Positions 26,660-35,818 of a stretch of DNA of 64,000 nucleotides are shown here, piece after piece. The DNA comes from Cellulomonas wangsupingiae. Its GTDB lineage: Bacteria; Actinomycetota; Actinomycetes; Actinomycetales; Cellulomonadaceae. A model generated the notes under the pieces. That model made no database searches. It worked only from the letters and a program-made list of their open reading frames with translations, and was not told the DNA's origin. The first letter of the stretch is position 1. The number at the start of each line of letters is the position of its first letter. Both the position numbers and the translations under genes were made by a program. The stretch is from the NCBI RefSeq assembly GCF_024508275.1, contig NZ_CP101989.1:682001-746000 (forward strand), in the 5' to 3' direction.

Positions 26660-27909
26660 CGGCCGCGACGACGTCGCCCCGCGCGGGGGCCCGGACGGCC
26701 GTGACGCCGGGGCCCGCCGGGGACGTCGCCGCACGCACGCTCGGGCAGCGTCTCGACGCCGCGACCGCCGGCCTGCCGGCGCCGCTCGTCGTCGTCGACC
26801 TCGACGCGCTGGACGCCAACGCGACCGACGTCGTCCGGCGCGCCGGAGGCACCCCGGTGCGCGTCGCGAGCAAGTCCGTCCGGGTCCGCCACGTGCTCGA
26901 GCGGGTCCTGGCGCAGCCCGGATTCGCGGGGGTCATGGCCTACGCCGCCGCCGAGGCGCTGTGGCTCGCACGCCACGGCGTGCACGACGTGCTGCTCGGT
27001 TACCCGACGGTCGATACGGCGGCGCTCGACGCGATCGCCGCCGACCCCGCGGCGGCGGCCGCCGTGACGTTCATGGTGGACGACGCCGCCCAGGCGGACC
27101 TGCTCGCGGCCGCCGGCCGGCGGCACGGTCGCCGCCTGCGCGTGTGCCTCGACGTCGACGCCTCGCTGCGGGTGGGACGCGGACCGTTCACGGTCCACCT
27201 CGGCGTGCGGCGCTCACCGGTCCGGTCGCCCGACGCCGTCGCGGCCCTCGCGGCGGTCGTCGAGCGGCGAGGGCTCGAGGTGCGCGGCGTCATGTTCTAC
27301 GAGGCGCAGGTGGCCGGCCTGCCGGACACGTCGCCGGCGGTGCGGCTCGTCAAGGCGGCGTCGGTGCGGGAGCTCGCGCGCCGCCGCGTCGACGTCGTCG
27401 ACGCCGTGACCGCCGTGCTGGGACGCCGCCCGGAGCTGGTGAACTCCGGCGGCACGGGCTCGCTCGAGGTCAGCGCCGCCGCGTCGGGGGTCACCGAGGT
27501 GACGGCCGGCTCGGGCCTGTTCGCCCCGACCCTGTTCGACGGGTACCGCGCGTTCGACGCGCGCCCGGCCGCGTACTTCGGTCTCGACGTGGTGCGCGTG
27601 CCCGGCGCCGGGTGGGCGACGGTCTTCGGGGGTGGGTACGTGGCCTCGGGCCCGGCGGCCGCGACGCGGCTGCCGCGACCCGTCTGGCCCGCCGGCCTGC
27701 GGCTGGACCCGCGCGAGGGAGCGGGGGAGGTCCAGACGCCGCTGCGCGTCCCGACCCGCGCCGACCTGCGCATCGGGGACCGCGTGTGGTTCCGGCACGC
27801 CAAGGCAGGTGAGGTGATGGAGCGGTTCTCCGACGTCCACCTCGTGCGCGGGTCCCGCATCGAGGCGACCGTCCCCACGTACCGTGGTGAGGGTCTGTGC
27901 GCCGGCTGA
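26656..27909 (+). CDS. Alanine-racemase-fold PLP enzyme (D-threonine aldolase/amino-acid deaminase-like)
   Basis: 417 aa. The N-terminal Ala-racemase barrel shows the PLP lysine in RVASKSVRVRHV (Lys73); LGYPTVD, LDVDASLRVGRG, VMFYEAQVAG and VNSGGTGSLE are barrel strands binding the cofactor. A C-terminal D-serine-dehydratase-like domain ends in RIGDRVWFRHAKAGEVMERFSDVHLV, including the His region that binds a metal in D-threonine aldolases. NCBI-style names for this group are 'amino acid deaminase/aldolase', but the substrate is not established here. Coupled to the upstream TetR by a 4-nt overlap. Co-localisation with a sugar-lactone oxidase suggests an uncharacterised two-enzyme pathway. Confidence 0.82.
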   Translation: MTAATTSPRAGARTAVTPGPAGDVAARTLGQRLDAATAGLPAPLVVVDLDALDANATDVVRRAGGTPVRVASKSVRVRHVLERVLAQPGFAGVMAYAAAEALWLARHGVHDVLLGYPTVDTAALDAIAADPAAAAAVTFMVDDAAQADLLAAAGRRHGRRLRVCLDVDASLRVGRGPFTVHLGVRRSPVRSPDAVAALAAVVERRGLEVRGVMFYEAQVAGLPDTSPAVRLVKAASVRELARRRVDVVDAVTAVLGRRPELVNSGGTGSLEVSAAASGVTEVTAGSGLFAPTLFDGYRAFDARPAAYFGLDVVRVPGAGWATVFGGGYVASGPAAATRLPRPVWPAGLRLDPREGAGEVQTPLRVPTRADLRIGDRVWFRHAKAGEVMERFSDVHLVRGSRIEATVPTYRGEGLCAG

Positions 27910-27965
27910 CGACGGCCGACGCCCACCGCGCACCCCGCGCGTCGGGCGCGACGTCCGCGCGCCGG

Positions 27966-27978
27966 TAACCTGGGTCGG
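27966..27978 (+). promoter_or_regulatory. -10 element of a leaderless cysS transcript
   Basis: TAACCT (27966-27971) precedes the cysS GTG (27978) by 12 nt, with no Shine-Dalgarno. Confidence 0.55.
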
Positions 27979-29417
27979 TGACCCTCCGGCTGTACGACAG
28001 CGCCACCCAGTCGGTGCGCGACTTCGTCCCCCTCGTCGAGGGCGAGGTCGGCATCTACCTGTGCGGTGCCACGGTGCAGGCGCCCCCGCACGTCGGGCAC
28101 GTGCGCTCCGCCGTCGCGTTCGACGTGCTGGTCCGCTGGCTGCGCCGCAAGGGCGTGCGCGTCACGATGGTCCGCAACGTCACCGACATCGACGACAAGA
28201 TCCTCGCCAAGGCCGCCGCCGCCGGGCGCGAGTGGTGGGCGTGGGCGCTGCTCAACGAGCGTGCGTTCACGTCCGCCTACGACGCGCTGGGCGTCCTGCC
28301 GCCCGACTACGAGCCGCGCGCGACGGGCCACGTCCCCGCGATGCTCGGGCTCCTCGACCGGCTGGTCGAGCGCGGCCACGCGTACGCCGCCGGCCCGGGG
28401 GACGTGTACTTCGACGTCCGCTCCTGGGCGGACTACGGCTCCCTGACCAACCAGCGCGTCGACGACATGACCGACGTCCCGGAGGACGCCGGCTCCGGCA
28501 AGCGCGACCCCCACGACTTCGCGCTCTGGAAGGCGCCCAAGCCCGGGGAGCCCGCCACGGCGTCCTGGGACACGCCCTACGGCCGCGGGCGCCCCGGCTG
28601 GCACCTCGAGTGCTCCGCGATGGCCCACCGGTACCTCGGAGAGGCGTTCGACATCCACGGCGGCGGGCTCGACCTGCGCTTCCCGCACCACGAGAACGAG
28701 CAGGCGCAGTCGCGCGCCGCGGGCTACCCGTTCGCCCGGTACTGGCTGCACAACGGCTGGGTGACGCAGGGCGGCGCCAAGATGAGCAAGTCGCTCGGCA
28801 ACGGGCTGCTCGTCACCACGGTGCTCGAGAAGGCGCCCGCCGCCGTCGTCCGCTACGCGCTGACCGCCGTGCAGTACCGCTCGATGCTGGAGTGGACGGA
28901 CGACACGCTCGCCGAGGCCGAGGCCACGTGGGAGCGCCTCGCGGGCTTCGTGCAGCGCGCCGCCGAGCGCGTCGGCGTCGCGTCGGCCGACGAGGTCGCG
29001 CACGTCGCGCTGCCCCCGGCGTTCGCCGCGGCGCTCGACGACGACCTCAACGTGCCGGCCGCGCTCGCGGTCGTCCACGAGACGCTGCGCGCCGGCAACA
29101 GCGCGCTCGCCGCCGGCGACGACGTGACCGCGCGGATGGCGGTGGTCGCGCTGCGTGGCATGCTCGACGTGCTGGGTCTCGACCCCGGCTCGCCGCAGTG
29201 GGGCACCGCCGCGGGCGACGGCCGCACCGCGCACGCCCTCGACGCCCTCGTGCGAGCCGAGCTCGACGCACGCGCCGCCGCACGTACCGCCCGTGACTGG
29301 GCGACCGCCGACGCCATCCGCGACCGCCTCACGGCCGCAGGCGTCGTCGTCGAAGACTCCCCGACGGGTGCGCGCTGGACCCTCGCCGCGCCCGCGACCG
29401 ACAACCCGGAGGACTGA
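27978..29417 (+). CDS. cysS: Cysteine--tRNA ligase
   Basis: Class I synthetase charging tRNA-Cys. It is 479 aa. The zinc-binding Cys in [18 protein letters not shown] (with a HIGH-equivalent HVGH), the GWHLECSAM zinc site, [17 protein letters not shown] and the KMSKSLGN (KMSKS) motif are all intact. Zinc site and catalytic motifs distinguish it from the related MshC ligase. The stop overlaps the rlmB start. The start is set by the -10 at 27966 and by the N-terminal family sequence [10 protein letters not shown]. Confidence 0.97.
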   Translation: MTLRLYDSATQSVRDFVPLVEGEVGIYLCGATVQAPPHVGHVRSAVAFDVLVRWLRRKGVRVTMVRNVTDIDDKILAKAAAAGREWWAWALLNERAFTSAYDALGVLPPDYEPRATGHVPAMLGLLDRLVERGHAYAAGPGDVYFDVRSWADYGSLTNQRVDDMTDVPEDAGSGKRDPHDFALWKAPKPGEPATASWDTPYGRGRPGWHLECSAMAHRYLGEAFDIHGGGLDLRFPHHENEQAQSRAAGYPFARYWLHNGWVTQGGAKMSKSLGNGLLVTTVLEKAPAAVVRYALTAVQYRSMLEWTDDTLAEAEATWERLAGFVQRAAERVGVASADEVAHVALPPAFAAALDDDLNVPAALAVVHETLRAGNSALAAGDDVTARMAVVALRGMLDVLGLDPGSPQWGTAAGDGRTAHALDALVRAELDARAAARTARDWATADAIRDRLTAAGVVVEDSPTGARWTLAAPATDNPED

Positions 29418-30415
29418 TGGCCGGCAACTCCCAGCGCCGAGGCGCTACCCGCAAGCCCGGATCGAAGAAGGGCGCCCGCGTCGGCACGGGTGGTCACAGC
29501 CGCCGCGCGCTCGAGGGCAAGGGACCGACGCCGAAGGCCGAGGACCGCCCGTACCACGTGGCCCACAAGCGCAAGGTCGCCGCGGAGAAGGCGGAGGAGC
29601 GTCCCGGCACGTCGGGGCGTCCCTCGGCGCGCGCCGCGCGCGGCGCGTCCGGCTCCCGCGGGGGGCGGACCAGCTCGACCCACGAGATCGTCGGCGGCCG
29701 CAACTCCGTCGTCGAGGCGATGCGCGCCGGCATCCCCGTGTCGACCGTGTACCTCGCGTCGCGGCTCGAGGCGGACGACCGGACCCGCGAGATCGTCTCC
29801 ACGGCCGCGGACGCGGGCTACCCGCTGCTCGAGGTGGGCCGCGCCGAGCTCGACCGGCTCACCGACGGCGGCGTGCACCAGGGCGTCGCCATCCAGGTGC
29901 CGCCGTACCAGTACCTCGAGCCGGACGACCTGCTCGACACCGCGGAGGCGTCGGGGACGGCGCCGCTGATCGTCGCGCTCGACGGGATCACCGACCCGCG
30001 CAACCTCGGTGCCGTGCTGCGCTCGGCCGGGGCGTTCGGCGCGCACGGCGTGCTCGTCCCCGAGCGCCGAGCGGCCGGGGTCACGGCGTCGGCGTGGAAG
30101 GTGTCGGCCGGTGCCGCCGCCCGGGTGCCCGTCGCGCGGGCCACGAACCTGACGCGCGCCCTGCAGGAGTACCGCCGGGCCGGCGTGTTCGTCGTCGGGC
30201 TCGACGCGGGCGGCGACGTGCCGCTCGGGGAGCTGCCGTTCGCGGCGGACCCGCTGGTCCTGGTCGTCGGGTCGGAGGGCAAGGGCCTGTCGCGGCTGGT
30301 CCGTGAGCAGTGCGACGCGATCGTGTCGATCCCGATCGCGTCCGCGGTCGAGTCCCTCAACGCCGGTGTCGCCGCCGGGATCGCGCTGTACGAGGTCGCG
30401 CGCCAGCGCGCGTGA
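29417..30415 (+). CDS. rlmB: 23S rRNA (guanosine-2'-O)-methyltransferase RlmB family
   Basis: SPOUT-class rRNA methyltransferase, 332 aa. A basic, disordered N-terminal extension of about 85 residues ([15 protein letters not shown]) is usual for the actinobacterial form. Next comes the substrate-binding domain ([19 protein letters not shown]) and the SpoU catalytic domain. Motif 1 is [19 protein letters not shown], motif 2 [13 protein letters not shown], motif 3 [22 protein letters not shown]. Its ATG overlaps the cysS stop (TGATG). cysS-rlmB is a common actinobacterial pair. Confidence 0.95.
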   Translation: MAGNSQRRGATRKPGSKKGARVGTGGHSRRALEGKGPTPKAEDRPYHVAHKRKVAAEKAEERPGTSGRPSARAARGASGSRGGRTSSTHEIVGGRNSVVEAMRAGIPVSTVYLASRLEADDRTREIVSTAADAGYPLLEVGRAELDRLTDGGVHQGVAIQVPPYQYLEPDDLLDTAEASGTAPLIVALDGITDPRNLGAVLRSAGAFGAHGVLVPERRAAGVTASAWKVSAGAAARVPVARATNLTRALQEYRRAGVFVVGLDAGGDVPLGELPFAADPLVLVVGSEGKGLSRLVREQCDAIVSIPIASAVESLNAGVAAGIALYEVARQRA

Positions 30416-30424
30416 GACGACGAC

Positions 30425-30449
30425 GGCCGGGACCTGACAGGTCCCGGCC
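30425..30449 (+). terminator. Terminator after rlmB
   Basis: A perfect 11-bp stem GGCCGGGACCT with a GAC loop starting 10 nt after the rlmB stop. Confidence 0.7.
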
Positions 30450-30466
30450 ACGCCCCACCCCTTCCC

Positions 30467-30723
30467 GCGAGAGGTCAATCCAGCCACCCTGCCCGCGCGG
30501 GACTGGACCATCCTTCGGCGTGAGAGGGCGAACCAGCCTGTGCCGGCGCGAGACTGGATTGACCTCTCACCGCGAGAGGGTGATCCAGTCTTTGCCTGGG
30601 CGAGACTGGATTGACCTCTCACCGCGAGAGGGTGATCCAGTCTTTGCGTGGGCGAGACTGGATTGACCTCTCACCGCGAGAGGGGGAGCCGGCGCGCCCG
30701 GGGTGACTGGATCGTGCTCTCGC
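30467..30723. repeat. Intergenic repeat cluster C with a 52-bp tandem array
   Basis: About ten copies or remnants of the 18-bp element fill the 317-bp gap between rlmB and the convergent DUF4032 gene. Plus-oriented copies at 30553, 30605 and 30657 are exactly 52 bp apart; each of the first two is followed 1 nt later by an inverted copy GCGAGAGGGTGATCCAGT (30572-30589, 30624-30641), making a 37-nt hairpin. Degenerate copies lie at 30467-30484, about 30492, 30520-30537 and 30706-30723. No gene lies in this gap. Confidence 0.85.
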
Positions 30724-30732
30724 GGGTGAGGG

Positions 30733-32037
30733 TCAGCCGATCATCTGGTCCGGGTCGTAGTCGTCCTCGGACGGGGACGGGCCGCCGCCGTCACCGTCGC
30801 GCAGGTCCTCGGCGCGGGTGCCGAGGACGGCCTGCTCGTCGGGCCGCGTCGGCAGGATCGTCGCGACGTAGCTCGTCGCGACCTCGGGCATCGGGACGTC
30901 GCGGTGCTGCTGCTGCGAGAGGTACCAGCGGTGGTCGAGCAGCTCGTGGTAGATCTGCGCGGGCTCGAGCTTGCCGCGCAGCTCGCGCGGGACGCTGCGC
31001 ACCGCGGGCTCGAAGACGTCGGTGAGCCAGTCGTGCGCGACGAACGCCTCGTCGTCGGCCTGCCGGTCGGTGGCGGCACGGAACTCGTCGAGGTCGTTGA
31101 GCAGCCGACGCGCCTGGTTCTCCTGCACGTCGAGCCCGGTCAGGCGCATGAGCCGGCGCGAGTGGTGGCCCGCGTCGACGACCTTCGGCTGGATGCGGAC
31201 AGAGGTGCCGTCGAGGTCCGTGGTGATGTCGAGCTCGCCGACGTCGAACCCCAGGTCGTTGAGGCGGTCGATGCGCGCCTGGACGCGCCAGCGCTCGCCG
31301 AAGCCGAACGACTCGGTCTCCGTCAACGCGCGCCACAGCTCCTGGTAGCGCACGACGAGCGCCTCACCGATCGCCACGGCGTCCTCGGCCTCGTCGAGGA
31401 ACTCCCCGGCCTGCAGGTCCATGAGCTCGCCGATGATGTTGACGCGCGCGACCTCGAGGTCGTAGCCGCGCTGACCGGGGGTGAGGCGGTCGTGCAGGTC
31501 GCCGGTCTCGGCGTCGACGAGGTACGCGGCGAAGGTCTCCGCGTCGCGGCGGAACAGCGTGTTGGACAGCGACACGTCACCCCAGTAGAAGCCCGCCAGG
31601 TGCAGGCGGACGAGCAGCACGGCCAGGGCGTCGATGAGGCGGGTCGCGGTGTCGGGACGCAGCGACTGGCTGAACAGCGCGCGGTACGGCAGCGAGAACT
31701 GCAGGTGCTGCGTGATGAGCACGGCCTCGAGCGGCTCGCCCTCGGGGGAGCGGCGACCGGTGATGACACCGACCGGCTCGACGCCCGGCACGTCGAGCTT
31801 GCGCAGCTGGCGCAGCAGCTCGTACTCGCGGTACGCGACGGTCTCGCCGATCTCCTTGATCGCGATGACGCGCCCGGACAGGCGCGCGAAGCGCACGACG
31901 TGCCGGCTGATGCCGCGCGGCAGGGCCGCCAGCGTCTCGGTGGGCCACTCCTCGAGCGGGACGTGCCACGGCAGGTCCAGGAGAGCGGGGTCCGGGTTGG
32001 CCGCCGTGATCTGCAGGCGCTGTGCCGTGCCGTTCAT
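30733..32037 (-). CDS. DUF4032 protein with kinase-like fold
   Basis: 434 aa, an actinobacterial family of unknown function. The N-terminal half looks like a lipopolysaccharide-kinase/Rio-type protein kinase: VIAIKEIGETVAYREYELLRQL gives the beta3 Lys and helix C Glu, LHLAGFYWGDVSLSNTLF the catalytic-loop equivalent (Asp but no HRD), and AYLVDAETG the metal-binding Asp-Ala instead of DFG. The C-terminal DUF4032 region has IQPKVVDAGHHSRRLMRLTGLDVQENQARRLLNDL. The acidic tail DDYDPDQM ends the protein. ATG 32037. Its neighbour upstream on the same strand is an MsmK-type ATPase, separated by a strong terminator. Confidence 0.85.
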   Translation of the reverse strand: MNGTAQRLQITAANPDPALLDLPWHVPLEEWPTETLAALPRGISRHVVRFARLSGRVIAIKEIGETVAYREYELLRQLRKLDVPGVEPVGVITGRRSPEGEPLEAVLITQHLQFSLPYRALFSQSLRPDTATRLIDALAVLLVRLHLAGFYWGDVSLSNTLFRRDAETFAAYLVDAETGDLHDRLTPGQRGYDLEVARVNIIGELMDLQAGEFLDEAEDAVAIGEALVVRYQELWRALTETESFGFGERWRVQARIDRLNDLGFDVGELDITTDLDGTSVRIQPKVVDAGHHSRRLMRLTGLDVQENQARRLLNDLDEFRAATDRQADDEAFVAHDWLTDVFEPAVRSVPRELRGKLEPAQIYHELLDHRWYLSQQQHRDVPMPEVATSYVATILPTRPDEQAVLGTRAEDLRDGDGGGPSPSEDDYDPDQMIG

Positions 32038-32085
32038 GGCTCGATCCTCTCAGGTGTCACGGGGTGGCCACGTCCCCGGACGCGC

Positions 32086-32119
32086 CGAGGCGGGCCCGGC
32101 ACCGGCCGGGCCCGCCTCG
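32086..32119 (-). terminator. Terminator after the MsmK/UgpC-type ATPase gene
   Basis: A perfect 15-bp stem CGAGGCGGGCCCGGC with an ACCG loop, 19 nt after the ATPase stop codon on the minus strand. Confidence 0.8.
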
Positions 32120-32138
32120 ACGTGCAGGGGTGCTGGGG

Positions 32139-33263
<1,125 letters not shown>

Positions 33264-33282
33264 GGCTGTGTCATTCCCTTCA

Positions 33283-33403
33283 CCGGCAGGTACGTGCCGG
33301 ACGATCCGTCGTGAAGAGTGTCAACGCAGGCCCGCGGGAGCGGATCTGCTGAGCCCTGTGTCTCCGCTGACACGGAACGAGGGGGGTCCGTCGGACCTCC
33401 CCC
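33283..33403 (-). promoter_or_regulatory. Intergenic region upstream of the MsiK-like gene: inverted repeats and candidate terminator
   Basis: In the 218-bp otsB-ATPase gap: CCGGCAGGTACGTGCCGG (33283-33300, 6-bp arms), TTGACA on the minus strand (complement of 33319-33324) without a good -10, GTGTC/GACAC (33357-33372), and GGGGGGTCC-GTC-GGACCTCCCC (33381-33402), which could terminate otsBA transcription. The individual roles are inferred. Confidence 0.4.
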
Positions 33404-33481
33404 GGTCGCGGCTCAGTATGTCACACGGGCTGCGGCGGGATTCCGGGACGCAGGTCGCAGGTGCGGCCCCGCGCGTGTGCC

Positions 33482-34273
33482 TCAGCCGAGCGCGTCGAGC
33501 AGGTGCGCGAGCGCCGCGACGGCCGCGGCGGGGTCCGCGACGCGGTACCGCGCGACGGTGTCGCCGGGGCCGACCTTGAGCGTCAGGTCGTCGGGGTCGA
33601 GGGCCGCGAACGCGTGCTCGTCCGTGACGTCGTCGCCGGCGTACAGCACGACGGGCGCGCCCAGCTCGCGGCGCAGCGCCTGCAGCGCCGTGCCCTTGTC
33701 GGCCGGCAGCACGGTCAGCTCCACGACGTCCTTGCCGTGCAGGGTCCCGACACCCAGCTCGGTGCCCAGCGCGAGCGCCTCCGCCTCCGCCGGGACCGCG
33801 TCCTTCGGCTCCGCGAGGCGCGTGTGCACGACGACGGCCGTCGGCTTCGACTCGACCCACACGCCGTCGCGCCCGCGCGCGACGGCCGCGGCCCGCGCCC
33901 CGAGCGCCGCGAGGCGGTCGGCCTGCTCGTGGGTCAGCTCCACGACGTCGCGGTCGAGCCCGAACTGCGTGACCCGGGCCCGCTCGGCGCCGTGGCTGCC
34001 GACGAGGTACGTCCCGGCCGGCACCTCGGCGAGCGCGTGCAGGTCGGCCATGGCGCGTCCCGAGACGAGGGCGAGCGCGACACCGTCGCGCCCGGCGAGG
34101 TCGGCCAGCACGCCGACGCCCGCGGGCAGGATGCGCGACGCCGCCGGGTCGTCCTGCAGCGGTGCGAGCGTGCCGTCGAAGTCGAGCGCCACGAGCAGCG
34201 GACGCGCGGCGGTGTCGCCCGCCACGGCCGTCAGCCGGTCGCGCAGGTCCGCGGGGACGGGGCCGTCAGCCAC
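33482..34273 (-). CDS. otsB: Trehalose-phosphatase
   Basis: HAD-superfamily phosphatase converting trehalose 6-phosphate to trehalose. It is 263 aa. HAD motif I is [14 protein letters not shown] (nucleophile and acid Asp), motif II VSGRAM, and motif IV in [15 protein letters not shown]. The cap region [12 protein letters not shown] is characteristic. Its start overlaps the otsA stop by 8 nt, so the two are translationally coupled. Trehalose acts as osmolyte and reserve in Actinobacteria. Confidence 0.95.
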   Translation of the reverse strand: MADGPVPADLRDRLTAVAGDTAARPLLVALDFDGTLAPLQDDPAASRILPAGVGVLADLAGRDGVALALVSGRAMADLHALAEVPAGTYLVGSHGAERARVTQFGLDRDVVELTHEQADRLAALGARAAAVARGRDGVWVESKPTAVVVHTRLAEPKDAVPAEAEALALGTELGVGTLHGKDVVELTVLPADKGTALQALRRELGAPVVLYAGDDVTDEHAFAALDPDDLTLKVGPGDTVARYRVADPAAAVAALAHLLDALG

Positions 34274-35705
34274 GGCCGTCCCTCACGGGCACCGCCGTCA
34301 GCGTGGCGAGGAACTCCTGCGACCACGCGGCGACGTCGTGACCGAGGACCCGTCGGCGCAGCCGGCGCATGCGCTTGCGGGCCTCCCGGGGCTCCATGTG
34401 CACGGCGTACGTGATGGCGTCCTTCATGCCGTCGATGTCGTGCGGGTTGACGAGCACCGCGCCCACGAGCTCGTCGGCCGCGCCCGTGAACTCGCTGAGC
34501 ACCAGCGCCCCGCGCTCGTCGGAGCGTGCCGCGACGTACTCCTTGGCGACCAGGTTCATGCCGTCGCGCAGCGCGGTGACGAGCATGACGTCGGCGGCGA
34601 GATACAGCGCCGCCATCTCCTCCATCGGGAACGACTGGTGCAGGTACTGCACCGGTGCGTGCCCCACCTGCCCGTGGTCCCCGTTGATGCGGCCGACGAG
34701 CAGCTCGACGTCGTCGCGCAGCTGCTGGTAGGCGCCGACGTTCTCGCGGCTCGGGCTGGCGACCTGTACCAGCGTCGTCTCCGTGGCGGACAGGCGCCCG
34801 TCCTCGAGCAGCTCGCCGTACGCCTTGATCCGGTGGCGGATGCCCTTGGTGTAGTCGAGGCGGTCCACGCCCAGCAGCAGGTGCTCGGGGTCGCCGAGCT
34901 CGTGGCGGATCTGCGCGGCGCGCGCCTGCACCTCGGGCGTGCGGGCCAGCTGGTCGAACGCGTGCGAGTCGATCGAGATGGGGAAGGCCGCGGCGCGCAC
35001 GTGGCGCTGCGCGGGCGTGCCCTCGTCGACCGTGATCATCTGCCCGCGCGTCGTCAGGTCCGTCAGGCGCCGCACGACGCGCACGAAGTTCGCCGCGTCC
35101 CCGCCGCGCTGGAAGCCGATGACGTCCGCCCCGAGCAGCCCTTCGACGACCTGCTTGCGCCACGGCAGCTGCGCGAAGATCTCCAGCGGGGGGAACGGGA
35201 TGTGGTGGAAGTACCCGATGCGCAGGTCGGGCCGCAGCTCGCGCAGGTACGCCGGCACCAGCTGCAGCTGGTAGTCGTGCACCCAGACCGTCCCGCCGTG
35301 CGCCGTCTTCGCGGCCGCCGCCTGCGCGAACCGCTCGTTGACGCGCCGGTACGCGTCCCACCACTGCCGGTGGAACTGCGGGGGCGCGATGACGTCGTGG
35401 TACAGCGGCCACAGGGTGTCGTTCGAGAAGCCCTCGTAGTACCGCTCCACGTCGGACTCGGTGAGCATGACGGGCACGAGCTCCGTGCCGTCGACGTCGA
35501 ACGGCTCGAGCTCCAGACCGGGGGACCCGCCCCAGCCGACCCAGGCCCCCTCGGCCTTGGACATCACCGGCGCGAGCGCGGTGACGAGGCCGCCGGGCGA
35601 GCGTGTCCAGCTCGGCTCGCCCGCCTCGTCCAGGGTCACGTCGACAGGAAGGCGGTTCGCGACGACGACCAGGTCGTGGCCGTCGTGCGGTGCGTCGATG
35701 GGCAC
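34266..35705 (-). CDS. otsA: Trehalose-6-phosphate synthase (GT20)
   Basis: Makes trehalose 6-phosphate from UDP/GDP-glucose and glucose 6-phosphate. It is 479 aa. N-terminal loop VVVANRLPV, then [51 protein letters not shown] and [13 protein letters not shown] are all intact GT20 signatures. GTG start at 35705. It precedes otsB in one operon and is divergent from the Ser/Thr kinase gene, with 112 bp between. Confidence 0.96.
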   Translation of the reverse strand: MPIDAPHDGHDLVVVANRLPVDVTLDEAGEPSWTRSPGGLVTALAPVMSKAEGAWVGWGGSPGLELEPFDVDGTELVPVMLTESDVERYYEGFSNDTLWPLYHDVIAPPQFHRQWWDAYRRVNERFAQAAAAKTAHGGTVWVHDYQLQLVPAYLRELRPDLRIGYFHHIPFPPLEIFAQLPWRKQVVEGLLGADVIGFQRGGDAANFVRVVRRLTDLTTRGQMITVDEGTPAQRHVRAAAFPISIDSHAFDQLARTPEVQARAAQIRHELGDPEHLLLGVDRLDYTKGIRHRIKAYGELLEDGRLSATETTLVQVASPSRENVGAYQQLRDDVELLVGRINGDHGQVGHAPVQYLHQSFPMEEMAALYLAADVMLVTALRDGMNLVAKEYVAARSDERGALVLSEFTGAADELVGAVLVNPHDIDGMKDAITYAVHMEPREARKRMRRLRRRVLGHDVAAWSQEFLATLTAVPVRDGRG

Positions 35706-35804
35706 CAGTTCTCAACTCCTCGCAGGTTTCGCCCTTCGACCCTAGTCGTCCCACGGGTGACACGCTCGGGCAACGAGGGACCGCGTCGCGGGCACCGGAC
35801 CGGC

Positions 35805-35818
35805 TAGGTTGCCGGACA
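35805..35818 (+). promoter_or_regulatory. -10 element of the kinase gene (leaderless)
   Basis: TAGGTT (35805-35810) lies 13 nt before ATG 35818. The upstream TTG at 35809 falls inside this hexamer and is rejected as a start. Confidence 0.55.

Noticed and set aside
30467..30723. Possible CRISPR array
   Set aside because: The repeats are palindromic 18-mers with nearly identical intervening sequence and a 52-bp period. There are no unique spacers and no cas genes in the window.
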